Shown piece after piece: positions 1-8,367 of a stretch of DNA of 64,000 nucleotides; the stretch's first letter is position 1, and each line of letters opens with the position of its first letter. The notes under the pieces are model-generated. The model was not told the DNA's origin, did not search any database, and saw only the letters and a list, made by a program, of their open reading frames with translations. Location: NCBI RefSeq assembly GCF_900100375.1, contig NZ_FNEZ01000006.1, forward strand, positions 171,435-235,434, written 5' to 3'. The translations under genes were made by a program, and so were the position numbers. The stretch is from Flavobacterium noncentrifugens (GTDB lineage: Bacteria; Bacteroidota; Bacteroidia; Flavobacteriales; Flavobacteriaceae).

Positions 1-1
1 T

Positions 2-310
2 GCCGATATTTTAATTGAAATTTACATCGCTGAATCGACGATTTTAAGAACTGAAAAACTTGCAAAATCGGTTGGTGAAGACAAAGCAACCGAACAAATC
101 GCGATGGCGAAATTGTACTTATACAAAGCTGTTGACGTAGTCACCCAAAAAGGAAAAGAAAGCATTATTTCATTTGCTGAAGGTGATGAACAACGCATGA
201 TGCTTATGGGCTTGCGCCGATTTACAAAATATACGAACATGCCGAATATTGTTGGATTGCGAGAAACGATCACCAGCAAATTGGTTGCTGAAAATGAATA
301 CTGCTTTTAG
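2..310 (+). CDS. Acyl-CoA dehydrogenase, C-terminal end (partial)
   Basis: The 5' part lies outside the window; the reading frame is open from base 2 to the TAG at 308-310, giving about 102 residues. The segment is helical, with ESTILRTEKLAKSVGEDKA near its start and GLRRFTKYTNMPNIVGLRE near its end. I recognise this from the C-terminal domain of the roughly 600-residue acyl-CoA dehydrogenases of flavobacteria, which oxidise acyl-CoA in the cytoplasm during fatty acid beta-oxidation. The catalytic and FAD-binding core is not visible here, so the assignment rests on the tail alone. An intrinsic terminator follows directly. Confidence 0.72.
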   Translation, partial: ADILIEIYIAESTILRTEKLAKSVGEDKATEQIAMAKLYLYKAVDVVTQKGKESIISFAEGDEQRMMLMGLRRFTKYTNMPNIVGLRETITSKLVAENEYCF

Positions 311-336
311 TAAAAAATAGTTTTTAGTTAAGTTGG

Positions 337-376
337 AAAAAACCGCCGCAATTGTTAAAATTAGGCGGTTTTTTAT
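337..376 (+). terminator. Intrinsic terminator after the acyl-CoA dehydrogenase
   Basis: AAAACCGCC and GGCGGTTTTTT form a GC-rich stem followed by a T run. It can also serve the convergent META lipoprotein gene on the other strand. Confidence 0.8.
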
Positions 377-380
377 TTAC

Positions 381-839
381 TTATTTTTTATGAAAGCGCA
401 TAATTGCAATGTCACCGATAATCAGGTTCAGGGTTTTCCCTTCATCTGAAATCGAATACGAATTGATCTTTTTAAGTCCGTCCATAAAACTGCTTTCACC
501 ATCGCCCTGACAGAACATTTTGGTCATCGCCATCGCATCATCAAACCTTAAATAGTTTTTTGAAACCGTTATGTTTCCGGTAAAACTGTTGCAACTGCTG
601 TTTCCACTCACGCGGCTGTCTTTGGTATTGAATGACAAAAATGGTTTTTTATCCACATATAAATTCTCAAAAGCTACTTTTGTTCCACTCAGGTAATCGA
701 GTTCCCATATTCCTTCAAGGGCAGAAGGATTGCCTCCTTTTTCAGTTGTTGCCATTTCCTCAGTGGTCGACGATTTGGTACTGTTGCAGGAAACTGAAAA
801 TAATGCAATGCATGCCGAAATAAAAATGATCTTTTTCAT
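381..839 (-). CDS. META domain lipoprotein (HslJ-like)
   Basis: A 152-residue protein with a lipoprotein signal: MKKIIFISACIALFSVSC puts the lipidated cysteine at residue 18. The rest matches the META/HslJ fold: GIWEL near residue 43, a central SGNSSCNSFTG block, then MTKMFCQG and a C-terminal IAIMRFHK strand. Members are envelope proteins linked to heat or drug stress, with no defined biochemical activity. It is convergent with the acyl-CoA dehydrogenase and shares its terminator. The META domain is clear; the physiological role is not. Confidence 0.8.
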   Translation of the reverse strand: MKKIIFISACIALFSVSCNSTKSSTTEEMATTEKGGNPSALEGIWELDYLSGTKVAFENLYVDKKPFLSFNTKDSRVSGNSSCNSFTGNITVSKNYLRFDDAMAMTKMFCQGDGESSFMDGLKKINSYSISDEGKTLNLIIGDIAIMRFHKK

Positions 840-963
840 ATTATTATGGTTTTAATGGTTGATTCTTATAAAGTTACGCAAATTTTAACAGCAATGTTTT
901 TCACAGACACATTTTTTTGCGGGAATAGATTTGGATTTCTATTTTAGTAGAAAAATTAAAATC

Positions 964-1488
964 ATGAAAATACTCGGGATAGGTTCAAGAATTTCGCATC
1001 CGCAATACGGAAAAGGCGTTGTCACAAACGTTTCATCAAAAGAATATTGGGTAACATTTATTGAAAACGGATTGGAAACAATCGCGATCAACAGTGAATT
1101 TGAAGTCATTGAAGCCGCTGAAAACGAAGTCGATACGGTAAGTTTTTCTGACGTTGAAAAAAGCCTGAGGCAAATTCTCCAGAAATGGTCAGATATTACG
1201 CCAGCCACTCCAATTGCCGACAAATGGAAAGGCGGAAAATTAATCCTCGATCCCGGACAAGCCGGAGTTGCAGGAAAAGAAGTTCCGATCGATCAGTTCT
1301 TTCACAAAATCGTGATGGTTCGCGACAGAATTCGCGTGATGGAACAAAAGATCAACGCGAGCAAATTGGACGAACATGAAAAAATCGATTTGCAGCAATA
1401 TATTACCAGGATTTATGGAAGCCTGACAACATTCAATGTATTGTTTAAATCCAATTCAGATTATTTTGTTGGAGAAAAAACGAAGTAA
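964..1488 (+). CDS. Conserved hypothetical protein with an N-terminal UvrD/PcrA-Tudor-like segment
   Basis: 174 residues when started at the ATG at 964; the frame is open a little upstream, but only from a non-ATG codon. The first 45 residues (GSRISHPQYGKGVV, then a WVTFIENG strand) resemble the small beta-barrel at the C-terminus of UvrD/PcrA helicases, which contacts nucleic acid or RNA polymerase. The middle contains DKWKGGKLILDPG and the C-terminal half is helical (residues about 105-165). No catalytic motif is visible. It stands alone, with a terminator just downstream. The function is unknown; the Tudor-like reading is an inference from a short segment. Confidence 0.65.
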   Translation: MKILGIGSRISHPQYGKGVVTNVSSKEYWVTFIENGLETIAINSEFEVIEAAENEVDTVSFSDVEKSLRQILQKWSDITPATPIADKWKGGKLILDPGQAGVAGKEVPIDQFFHKIVMVRDRIRVMEQKINASKLDEHEKIDLQQYITRIYGSLTTFNVLFKSNSDYFVGEKTK

Positions 1489-1508
1489 TTTGCAGAAATT
1501 CTTAAACG

Positions 1509-1549
1509 CAAAAACGGCCGCCTGTTCGAGAGCGACCGTTTTTTTTTAC
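1509..1549 (+). terminator. Intrinsic terminator
   Basis: AAAACGGCCGC, a loop, then GCGACCGT and a run of nine T form an imperfect stem-loop 20 bp after the stop of the preceding gene. Confidence 0.65.
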
Positions 1550-1648
1550 AATATCCTTAATCTTGACTTTTAACATTTATAACCCCATATTTGAAATAAG
1601 CCAATTTGTTATAAAGATATTGCGAACCAAACAAACATTAATTTTCAA

Positions 1649-1807
1649 TTACAAAGGTTTTCTCCCCTGAATAATTCTTAGAATTACTGCAATAATTGCG
1701 ATTACCAATAAGATGTGGATCAGGTTTCCGGTAACAAAACCACCTAAAAATCCGATTGCCCAAATAATAATTAAGATGACTGCGATTGTATATAGTAAAT
1801 TTCCCAT
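1649..1807 (-). CDS. lmo0937-family small membrane protein
   Basis: A 52-residue protein read on the reverse strand from ATG at 1807 to TAA at 1649. It begins MGNLLYTIAVILIIIWAIGF and ends IIQGRKPL, with two hydrophobic helices around a short glycine-rich turn. This is the layout of the lmo0937/DUF5670 family of tiny inner-membrane proteins, often induced in stress. It starts 6 bp downstream of the DUF4142 gene on the same strand, so the two are probably co-transcribed. Confidence 0.75.
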   Translation of the reverse strand: MGNLLYTIAVILIIIWAIGFLGGFVTGNLIHILLVIAIIAVILRIIQGRKPL

Positions 1808-1813
1808 GATTTC

Positions 1814-2413
1814 TTATTTTTTATTTTTTAATTTTTCTTGAACTGTTTCTGCATGCTGCAAATGCGTTTGTAAAGTTGGAAGCATATTTGCTGCCCACAA
1901 TTTAATTTCAGGATCAGTTGCTTTTTCAGAAGCTTTTTCGATTTTGCTGATTGCATCTTTGTGACCGTCAACCATCATCGAAGCAAATTTTTCATCAAAA
2001 TCTTTTCCCGATTTTTTATTCAGGTCTTCATATTCCTCTTTTCCTTTATCCGTAACTGCAACAGGAAGGGAAATTTGTTTTTTGTCTGCAAGCGCTTTAG
2101 TATCAGCTGAAGCTTTGGTATGCTGGTCAACCATCATTTTACCTAAGGCTTTTACATCAGGATCAGTACCTTTAGATTGCGCCAGTTTTCCCAGTTCGAT
2201 TTCGGCCATATCCGTTTCGGCAGCAGCCACTAAATATTGGGAATCGTCTTCTTTGGCATCATTTGTATCATCAAACTTTGCCTCATTTTGATCTTCGGCA
2301 ACTTCTTTAGTATCTTCTGCTTTCGGTTCCTGTTTGCAAGAAGTCATTGTAACCGACATGGAACTGATCGCGACACTCAATAAAGCGCTTTTGAGAAGTG
2401 TTGTCTTTTTCAT
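1814..2413 (-). CDS. DUF4142 lipoprotein
   Basis: 199 residues. A lipoprotein signal ends in MTSC at about residue 26, followed by an acidic linker rich in Asp, Glu and Lys (residues 30-58). The remainder is the DUF4142 four-helix bundle: YLVAAAETDMAEIELGKLA, then VKALGKMMVDQHTKA and FASMMVDGHKDAISKIEKA. The fold is ferritin-like, but no full metal-binding set can be claimed. It is followed by the lmo0937-like gene, an arrangement suggesting a stress-induced envelope operon. Confidence 0.82.
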   Translation of the reverse strand: MKKTTLLKSALLSVAISSMSVTMTSCKQEPKAEDTKEVAEDQNEAKFDDTNDAKEDDSQYLVAAAETDMAEIELGKLAQSKGTDPDVKALGKMMVDQHTKASADTKALADKKQISLPVAVTDKGKEEYEDLNKKSGKDFDEKFASMMVDGHKDAISKIEKASEKATDPEIKLWAANMLPTLQTHLQHAETVQEKLKNKK

Positions 2414-2933
2414 TTTTACTGCGTTTTTGTTATTGGTTTTAGTATGTTACAAAGTTGTCGGTTTGAGGATAAAAATTTGTTATATAATATTTCTGAAATG
2501 TTATACGATTATCAGAAGTTGGATTTTTTTATTTTATTATGTTACTCCATAACACACAAATTCCCGCGCTATCATTGGGATTTGGAGAAAATCATCAGGT
2601 CTATATTATTAAGTATAAATTTAAATCCCTTACAAAATTTCCTTTGGGCGTTTCCCTGCGGGCCGCGCTTTCCGCTGCAATCTTTTTTACAGCGCCACTT
2701 TGTTCCGCTTTAAAAAAGGATTTCCGCTACAATCGCTAACGCGGGCATTTTCGTCCAAAATTTGTTTCCTGCAAATTACAGTTTGCCTCCAAATCTTTCG
2801 GCTTTCACAGGGCTATTAAAATTTCCTGGTGTATTTACATAATTACCACATTGATCATTTAAAAGATTTTTTTGGATTCTTAAATGACGTCTTTTCTTTA
2901 TCTTTGATAGAAAACCAGAAAATAACTACAATT
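2414..2933. other. 520-bp intergenic region with a degenerate repeat element
   Basis: The region holds the divergent promoters of the DUF4142 and sodC genes. Bases about 2645-2745 (GCGTTTCCCTGCGGGCC, TCCGCTGCAATC, AAAAAAGGATTTCCGCTACAATCG) are a diverged relative of the REP-like element seen intact at 10106, 41338, 42315 and 47236. Several short open frames cross it in different phases; none looks coding. Confidence 0.5.
2871..2906 (+). promoter_or_regulatory. Candidate sodC promoter
   Basis: A TTTG at 2871-2874 and TATCTTTG at 2899-2906 match the Bacteroidota -33 (TTTG) and -7 (TAnnTTTG) elements, although the spacing is a few bases longer than usual. The sodC ATG lies 27 bp downstream. Confidence 0.5.
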
Positions 2934-3464
2934 ATGAAACATTTTACACTCGCAATTTTATCAGTGGCTGCAATCGCCGTTGGATGCAAATCAAACGGAA
3001 CTGATGCTAAACCCGGCGAAACAATCAAAATAAACTTCGAATCGAAAAGCGGCAGTAAAGCCACAGGAACAGCCGAGTTTGTCCAGAAAGGAAACGAAGT
3101 TATGTTCACTGCAAAACTCAGCGGATTGGAACCCGGCGTTCACGCAATCCACATCCATGAAAAAGCAGATTGTTCTGCAGCAGATGCCAGTTCTGCCGGC
3201 GGACACTGGAACCCAACATTCAAAAAACACGGTAAATGGGGCGATGCCGACCATCACAAAGGCGATATTGGAAACTTTACCGCAGATGTTGACGGAAACG
3301 GAACCATTGTTTTAACCACCGACGAATGGTGTGTGGGTTGTGGCGATAAAAACAAAGATGTTCTCGGAAAAGGCCTGATCGTTCATGAAAAAGCCGATGA
3401 TTATGCCACACAGCCAACAGGAAACGCCGGAGGAAGAGTAGCCTGTACCGCGATCATTAAATAA
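2934..3464 (+). CDS. sodC: Cu/Zn superoxide dismutase, lipoprotein form
   Basis: Converts superoxide to hydrogen peroxide and oxygen in the periplasm. Started at ATG 2934 it has 176 residues and begins with a lipoprotein signal (AIAVGC, Cys at about 18). The family signature is present: HAIHIHEKADC gives two copper His and the first disulfide Cys, GGHWNP gives the bridging His, HHKGDIGNF carries zinc ligands, and GNAGGRVACTAII holds the active-site Arg and second Cys. An unusual DEWCVGCGDKN loop adds two cysteines. It is monocistronic. Confidence 0.92.
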   Translation: MKHFTLAILSVAAIAVGCKSNGTDAKPGETIKINFESKSGSKATGTAEFVQKGNEVMFTAKLSGLEPGVHAIHIHEKADCSAADASSAGGHWNPTFKKHGKWGDADHHKGDIGNFTADVDGNGTIVLTTDEWCVGCGDKNKDVLGKGLIVHEKADDYATQPTGNAGGRVACTAIIK

Positions 3465-3477
3465 TATACGATTTTCA

Positions 3478-3513
3478 GATGTACGATTTAAGTGAATTCG
3501 TAAATCGTACATT
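3478..3513. repeat. Perfect hairpin behind sodC
   Basis: GTACGATTTA (3481-3490) and TAAATCGTAC (3501-3510) pair perfectly around a 10-nt loop. There is no T run, so it may be an mRNA 3'-end stabiliser rather than a strict terminator. Confidence 0.6.
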
Positions 3514-3578
3514 TTAAATCGCAAATAAAAACAAGGATTGTCAAAAAAGTATAGCTTTGCACAATCAAACCGCATACC

Positions 3579-4775
3579 ATGATCAATCCTTCGGCAAATG
3601 GCTGGATAGACAAATTTTTCTTTGAACAGCAAAGCAAACCTTACGCAAATGCTGATGCCGATTTGTTTTACACCAGAGTCAGGGAAACCGGATTTATTTA
3701 CGGCCACATCATCGGGTTCACTTCCGAAATCCCGATCGCCTCTGATCAATGGCTTCGCGATGAGATTTCCAAACTGGCGCTGCTGAATTCCTTATACCAG
3801 ATTTTCTGCATTACGACCAAGCAAAATACGCCTGAAATATTTGTCAAAAAAGCAGTGGCATTTTATGATGAAATGCATCCACAGGGATTTAATTTCTTCA
3901 AAAAAGTACTGCCGGTACATTCGGCTGCTGCCACGCTCGAAAAAATCATCGACGACCGCGTCCAGACAAATGACAATATCATCAGCAAGAACTTTTCGCA
4001 TATTGTTACCAATGCCTTACTTTTTGTAGATGTCCTGGCATTTCAGCGCTATTTGATCCTTGGTGAAATCCCTGAAAAATACCTGAAGAAAATTGAAGAA
4101 ACGATCGTAAGCATTGTCACATTGGCACTCAAAACCAAAACCAATAAATCACAGCACGATGATTTACTGATCAGGCTTTTCGAAGCATCGGTGCGTTACA
4201 GCAAGTTTTCAAAAGTCAATATCCTGAATCTGGAAACACTCGAATTGTCGTATTTTGAATATCCGCTTGAGAAATATTACCTGCTTGATATGGCCGGACT
4301 GGCTTTATGGAGCGACGGAATTGTCGAAAATGAAGAAGCCTATTTCCTGCACGTTCTCGCCAGAAATATGAACATATCGGAAGAATTTGTATCAGAAAGC
4401 ATTATTTCGACACATGATTTTATTTCGAAACACCGAAAGCAAATTCCGTATTTCAATTATTCCAATCCAGTAAAACATTTCTACGACCAGACGACACAAT
4501 TGGTGGTGACTTTGATCAACAGGAACAAAAAAAGGCTCATCAAGGAAATTTCGGAAAGTAAAGAATTAATGGTACTTCTCGCGGCTACCACAACGCGCGA
4601 TCTCGATAAATCCGAAAAGAAAAAAGTAAAAAAACAGCTGCTTGACATTTGCAAAAGCATTCCGTCGTTGACTATTTTCCTGATTCCCGGCGGAAGTTTG
4701 CTGCTTCCTATTTTGGTTAAATTCATTCCGCAAATGCTACCTTCTTCCTTTAATGAAAATCTGAACGAAGAATAA
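3579..4775 (+). CDS. LETM1-related protein
   Basis: 398 residues, soluble and mostly helical. The N-terminal half is poorly characterised (MINPSANGWIDKFF, then a TRVRETGFIYG segment). The C-terminal 65 residues (LAATTTRDLDKSEKKKVKKQ, then LTIFLIPGGSLLLPILVKFIPQMLPSSF) match the hydrophobic helix of the LETM1 domain known from mitochondrial ion-exchange proteins. Flavobacterial proteins with this tail are common but uncharacterised. The gene stands alone between two hairpins. Confidence 0.7.
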   Translation: MINPSANGWIDKFFFEQQSKPYANADADLFYTRVRETGFIYGHIIGFTSEIPIASDQWLRDEISKLALLNSLYQIFCITTKQNTPEIFVKKAVAFYDEMHPQGFNFFKKVLPVHSAAATLEKIIDDRVQTNDNIISKNFSHIVTNALLFVDVLAFQRYLILGEIPEKYLKKIEETIVSIVTLALKTKTNKSQHDDLLIRLFEASVRYSKFSKVNILNLETLELSYFEYPLEKYYLLDMAGLALWSDGIVENEEAYFLHVLARNMNISEEFVSESIISTHDFISKHRKQIPYFNYSNPVKHFYDQTTQLVVTLINRNKKRLIKEISESKELMVLLAATTTRDLDKSEKKKVKKQLLDICKSIPSLTIFLIPGGSLLLPILVKFIPQMLPSSFNENLNEE

Positions 4776-4779
4776 AAAA

Positions 4780-4845
4780 TTAGCCACGAACCACACTAAT
4801 TTTCACTCAATGATTCGTGAAAATTTATGCAATTCGTGGCTGAAA
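4780..4845. repeat. Dispersed palindromic repeat
   Basis: TTAGCCACGAA and TTCGTGGCTGA are the outer arms. The interior also contains ATTCGTGAAAATT, so several pairings are possible. It sits between the ends of two convergent genes and could act as a bidirectional terminator. Confidence 0.6.
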
Positions 4846-4893
4846 AAATTGCCATACTTTGTAATCTACACAAGGCAATTGTATAGGTTTGGT

Positions 4894-5532
4894 TTAAGTA
4901 AATTTCAACTGGTCTACTTTATCCAAATCTTTGTCTGAGCTCAGGTTTACATTCAAATCGGTTACAAAACCAGAATTTAATCCGTAAACCCAACCGTGCA
5001 ACGTCAAGTCCTGCCCGTGTTTCCAAGCCGCCTGGACAATAGATGTTTTTGCCAGGTCGAAAACCTGCTCTTTTACATTCAATTCTACAAATGCGTTAAA
5101 TCGGTCGTCTTCATTAATGATCGAATCCAGGTAATTGTGGTGCAAACGGTAAATGTCTTTAATGTGGCGGATCCAGTTGTCGATGATCCCAATGGAAGCA
5201 TTTCCCATCGCGGCTTTCACGCCTCCGCAACCGTAATGTCCGCAAACGATCACATGTTTTACCTTCAGTACATTTACCGCATAATCCAATACGCTAAGCA
5301 TGTTCATATCTGAATGGATTACCATGTTGGCAATATTTCTGTGTACGAAAACTTCGCCTGGTTTCGCCCCGATGATTTCATTGGCGGGAACGCGGCTGTC
5401 TGAACAACCAATCCACAACAATGGCGGAGTCTGGCCTTTGGCTAAATCTTTAAAATAATTTGGGTCTTTAGAAAGTGACGTTTCTACCCATTCTTTGTTC
5501 TTATCAAGTATTTCTTTATAAAAATCGCTCAT
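4894..5532 (-). CDS. can: Beta-class carbonic anhydrase
   Basis: Interconverts CO2 and bicarbonate. The 212-residue protein shows the beta-class zinc site: Cys43 with Asp45 and Arg47 in CSDSR, then His99 and Cys102 in CGHYGCGG. HRNIANMV, which shapes the active site, follows CSDSR at the usual distance. It is downstream of and on the same strand as a SulP transporter (81-bp gap), so the pair probably supplies and equilibrates bicarbonate for carboxylating enzymes. Confidence 0.93.
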   Translation of the reverse strand: MSDFYKEILDKNKEWVETSLSKDPNYFKDLAKGQTPPLLWIGCSDSRVPANEIIGAKPGEVFVHRNIANMVIHSDMNMLSVLDYAVNVLKVKHVIVCGHYGCGGVKAAMGNASIGIIDNWIRHIKDIYRLHHNYLDSIINEDDRFNAFVELNVKEQVFDLAKTSIVQAAWKHGQDLTLHGWVYGLNSGFVTDLNVNLSSDKDLDKVDQLKFT

Positions 5533-5613
5533 AATGTGTAATTTTTTTCTTTTGATTTCGATTAAAAATCGGATATAAATTTAGGTAAATTTCGGTTAAG
5601 GGTAGCTAATTAT

Positions 5614-7272
5614 TTATTCTGAAAACTCGCTGTTTAGCGATTCAGATTTTACAGTCCTTCTTTTCATCGCGTCGTATTGGTGGTGTTCCAACGAAACTTT
5701 GTTCGGGATTTCCTGCGAATTTTCAAGATTGTAGGCTTTTTTAAAACCTTTCAGCTTGACTTTAATATTTTCATCAATCGCGCGTGTCGTTTTAAACTCA
5801 TGCAGCAAATCTAAGATGTCATGCGCAATGTAAACCGTATCGTGAGCTGTAATGATGACTTTTGAGTTTTCCGGAATTTCACTTAAAGTGGATTTGATTG
5901 CGGCTTTATTCAAAAAAGAAACTTCTTGTGCCAGGTCAATGTGAATCACGTCACCATCGGCATATTCTTCTTTCCTGAAATTGTACGCGCGTTTCAGGTT
6001 TCCTTTCAATACGAAAATTATACTGATGATAATTCCGAGTGCGACACCTTTCAATAAGTCGGTGAAAACAACTGCCAGCATCGTTGCAATGAACGGAATA
6101 AACTGGTATTTTCCTTTTTCCCAGAAATGTTTTACTGTGGATGGTTTGGCCAATTTGTATCCGACGACCAAAAGGATTGCTGCCAAAGTAGCCAACGGGA
6201 TTTTATTCAAAACCATCGGAATTGCCAAAACGCTAATCAATAGCATAACGCCGTGAATGATCGTCGACATTTTCGATTTTGCACCGGCATTGTTGTTTGC
6301 CGATGTTCGCACAACCACCGATGTCATTGGCAAACCACCCAATAATGCACTTAGTAAATTCCCGATTCCCTGCGCTTTTAATTCGACATTGGTGTCGGTA
6401 TAACGTTTTTGAACATCCATTCGGTCAGCCGCTTCAATACACAATAAAGTTTCAATTGATGCGACGATGGCGATGGTTGCGCCAAGGATCCACACTTTCG
6501 GATTGGTAAATCCAGCGAAATCCGGGGAAACTAAAATCGTCTTGAATTCTTCAAAGCTCGTTGGCACCGGTAAGGATACTAAATGTGTTTTGGCTATGGC
6601 CAATGAACTTCCGGTAGCGGTAAAAATCTCATTTAAAACCACACCAAGAATAACGGCGATCAACGCGCCCGGAACGAGTTTTAATTTCTTCAATGCCGGA
6701 ACTTTATCCCACGAAATCAAAATCGCTAAGGAAATGATCGTGATGATAATCGAACCCAACTGCACATAATTCAATGCACCAAGCAAAGTCGAAAATGTAT
6801 TGTGCCCGTCGGTTTCAAAAAATGCCTGGTCGCCTTCAAAGTCGCTGTCATATCCCACGGCGTGCGGCAATTGCTTTAAAATGATAATGATCCCAATTCC
6901 GGCAAGCATGCCTTCGATCACATTTGTCGGAAAATAATTAGAAATGCTTCCTGCCTTTATAAAGCCCAATACCAACTGGATCACTCCAGCGATTGCGACT
7001 GCAGTCAGCACCAAATTAAAAGCGCCCAAATCGGATACAGCAGTTAAGATAATTGCAGTTAAACCTGCAGCCGGCCCCGAAACACTGAGGTGCGATTTAC
7101 TCAAAACCCCCACGATGATTCCACCGATCACACCTGAAATAATTCCTGAAAAAAGCGGTGCGCCCGAAGCCATCGCAATACCCAAACACAAGGGAAGCGC
7201 CACCAGAAAAACCACCAAACCAGATGCAAAATCCGATTTAAGGTTGGCAAAAAGATTGATTTTCTTTGTCAT
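5614..7272 (-). CDS. SulP-family anion transporter, likely bicarbonate
   Basis: 552 residues with about ten to twelve membrane helices. The SulP core is clear: ASGLVVFLVALPLCLGIAMA at the start, LSKSHLSVSGPAAGLTA, and GLPMTSVVVRTSANNNAGAK in the middle. The cytoplasmic tail (from about residue 440) resembles a STAS domain. SulP proteins move sulfate, bicarbonate or dicarboxylates; the adjacent carbonic anhydrase argues for bicarbonate, as in BicA-type uptake. The substrate is inferred from context only. Confidence 0.85.
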   Translation of the reverse strand: MTKKINLFANLKSDFASGLVVFLVALPLCLGIAMASGAPLFSGIISGVIGGIIVGVLSKSHLSVSGPAAGLTAIILTAVSDLGAFNLVLTAVAIAGVIQLVLGFIKAGSISNYFPTNVIEGMLAGIGIIIILKQLPHAVGYDSDFEGDQAFFETDGHNTFSTLLGALNYVQLGSIIITIISLAILISWDKVPALKKLKLVPGALIAVILGVVLNEIFTATGSSLAIAKTHLVSLPVPTSFEEFKTILVSPDFAGFTNPKVWILGATIAIVASIETLLCIEAADRMDVQKRYTDTNVELKAQGIGNLLSALLGGLPMTSVVVRTSANNNAGAKSKMSTIIHGVMLLISVLAIPMVLNKIPLATLAAILLVVGYKLAKPSTVKHFWEKGKYQFIPFIATMLAVVFTDLLKGVALGIIISIIFVLKGNLKRAYNFRKEEYADGDVIHIDLAQEVSFLNKAAIKSTLSEIPENSKVIITAHDTVYIAHDILDLLHEFKTTRAIDENIKVKLKGFKKAYNLENSQEIPNKVSLEHHQYDAMKRRTVKSESLNSEFSE

Positions 7273-7356
7273 GATACCTTACTAAAAATTGAATACAAAA
7301 ATGTTGTGCCACAACAAATGCAGCATCAGGATTTAAAGGATAAATCCGGCTTTGTA

Positions 7357-7641
7357 TTAAACCTGTTCGGGCGGTGGAATGAAAATGGAGGCAGAAATAT
7401 TATCGTGTTTTGATAAATTTTCTGAATGGATAAGGCTTGAAGTATTTTCGGAAATGCACGGAATCACGTAGCAAAAATCAGTTTTAATCTCGGCTTTAAT
7501 TTCTTTGTGGTGTACATGCTCTTCTTCAGACATGCTGTAAAACATAGAAGTATTGCAGTTTTTTTCGATCAGACTCACGATGGTCGGAGTCGCCAGGAAA
7601 AACACAAATAGGAACAATACTAATTTTACTACAGTCTTCAT
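7357..7641 (-). CDS. Hypothetical exported or membrane-anchored protein
   Basis: 94 residues from ATG at 7641 (MKTVVKLVLFLFVFFLATPT), chosen because the hydrophobic segment then starts at once; an upstream in-frame ATG would add 12 residues. After one membrane or signal segment comes an acidic, His-containing stretch (EEEHVHHKEIK), then two cysteines in DFCYVIPCI. It ends in PPPEQV. I do not recognise a family. The His/Cys content could suggest metal binding, but nothing proves it. Confidence 0.6.
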   Translation of the reverse strand: MKTVVKLVLFLFVFFLATPTIVSLIEKNCNTSMFYSMSEEEHVHHKEIKAEIKTDFCYVIPCISENTSSLIHSENLSKHDNISASIFIPPPEQV

Positions 7642-7772
7642 AGCGCAAAAATAAACGGAAATCTGTTTAAACAACAACCAAATTATTTATTTAAAGCAAA
7701 TTTAACATTTTTCCAAAATAAAAATCCGGAATTGAAAACCAATCCGGATTTTAATATCTGAAAAACAGTATT

Positions 7773-8252
7773 TTACAAAGATTCTTCTAACCATGCACGC
7801 ATCATCCAGATTGTCTTTTCTTGTTCTGAAATGAAATCACTCATCATCGAATTGGTTCCTTCGTCGTTGATTTCGGCTGTTTTGTTTAAGATTTCACGTT
7901 CGATCTTCAATAGATCAGATAAGGAATTTACGATTAAATGAACTGCTTTTTCGTCATTTGAAATATTTTTTCCAACTGTCAATCTGTTGTACTTGATGTA
8001 ATCTTCAAAAGTATGCAGCGGCGTTCCACCTATGGTTAAGACGCGCTCGGCGATTAAATCGATTTTGAGTTGTGCATCATTATACAATTCTTCAAATTTC
8101 ACATGCAGATCAAAGAAACGTTTGCCTCGGATGTTCCAGTGGATGCCGCGAAGGTTTTGGTAATAAATCTGAAAATTGGATAAAAGTATGTTCAATTCTT
8201 CTACAATTTGCTCAGATTCTTTGACAGGCAATCCTAAAATGTTGGTTTTCAT
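7773..8252 (-). CDS. dps: Dps ferritin-like DNA-protection protein
   Basis: 159 residues, normal length for Dps. The dinuclear iron site is visible: NLRGIHWNIRGKRFFDLHVKFEELY supplies the His, Asp and Glu ligands shared between subunits, and DLIAERVLTIGGTPLHTF follows as expected. Dps oxidises and stores iron using hydrogen peroxide, protecting DNA. It is divergent from an OxyR-type regulator with a dyad between them, which fits peroxide induction. Confidence 0.93.
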   Translation of the reverse strand: MKTNILGLPVKESEQIVEELNILLSNFQIYYQNLRGIHWNIRGKRFFDLHVKFEELYNDAQLKIDLIAERVLTIGGTPLHTFEDYIKYNRLTVGKNISNDEKAVHLIVNSLSDLLKIEREILNKTAEINDEGTNSMMSDFISEQEKTIWMMRAWLEESL

Positions 8253-8315
8253 GGTGTCGTTTTATAAGGTTTGAAATTTTTTAGCTGGATAAATTTAGTA
8301 AAAGTTTATTCGAAT

Positions 8316-8338
8316 AACTATAAATGAAGCTTATAGTT
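8316..8338. promoter_or_regulatory. Dyad operator candidate between dps and oxyR
   Basis: AACTATA and TATAGTT are perfect inverted arms around a 9-bp centre, between two divergent genes. LysR-type regulators bind such dyads, and CTAT/ATAG cores occur in OxyR sites. It probably serves OxyR control of dps and autoregulation. This is an inference from position and symmetry. Confidence 0.55.
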
Positions 8339-8367
8339 TTCTTATTTTTATGCCAAAATTTGATATA

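Noticed and set aside
2444..2828. Overlapping plus-strand frames upstream of sodC
   Set aside because: Different phases, no conserved motifs, and they overlap the diverged repeat element.
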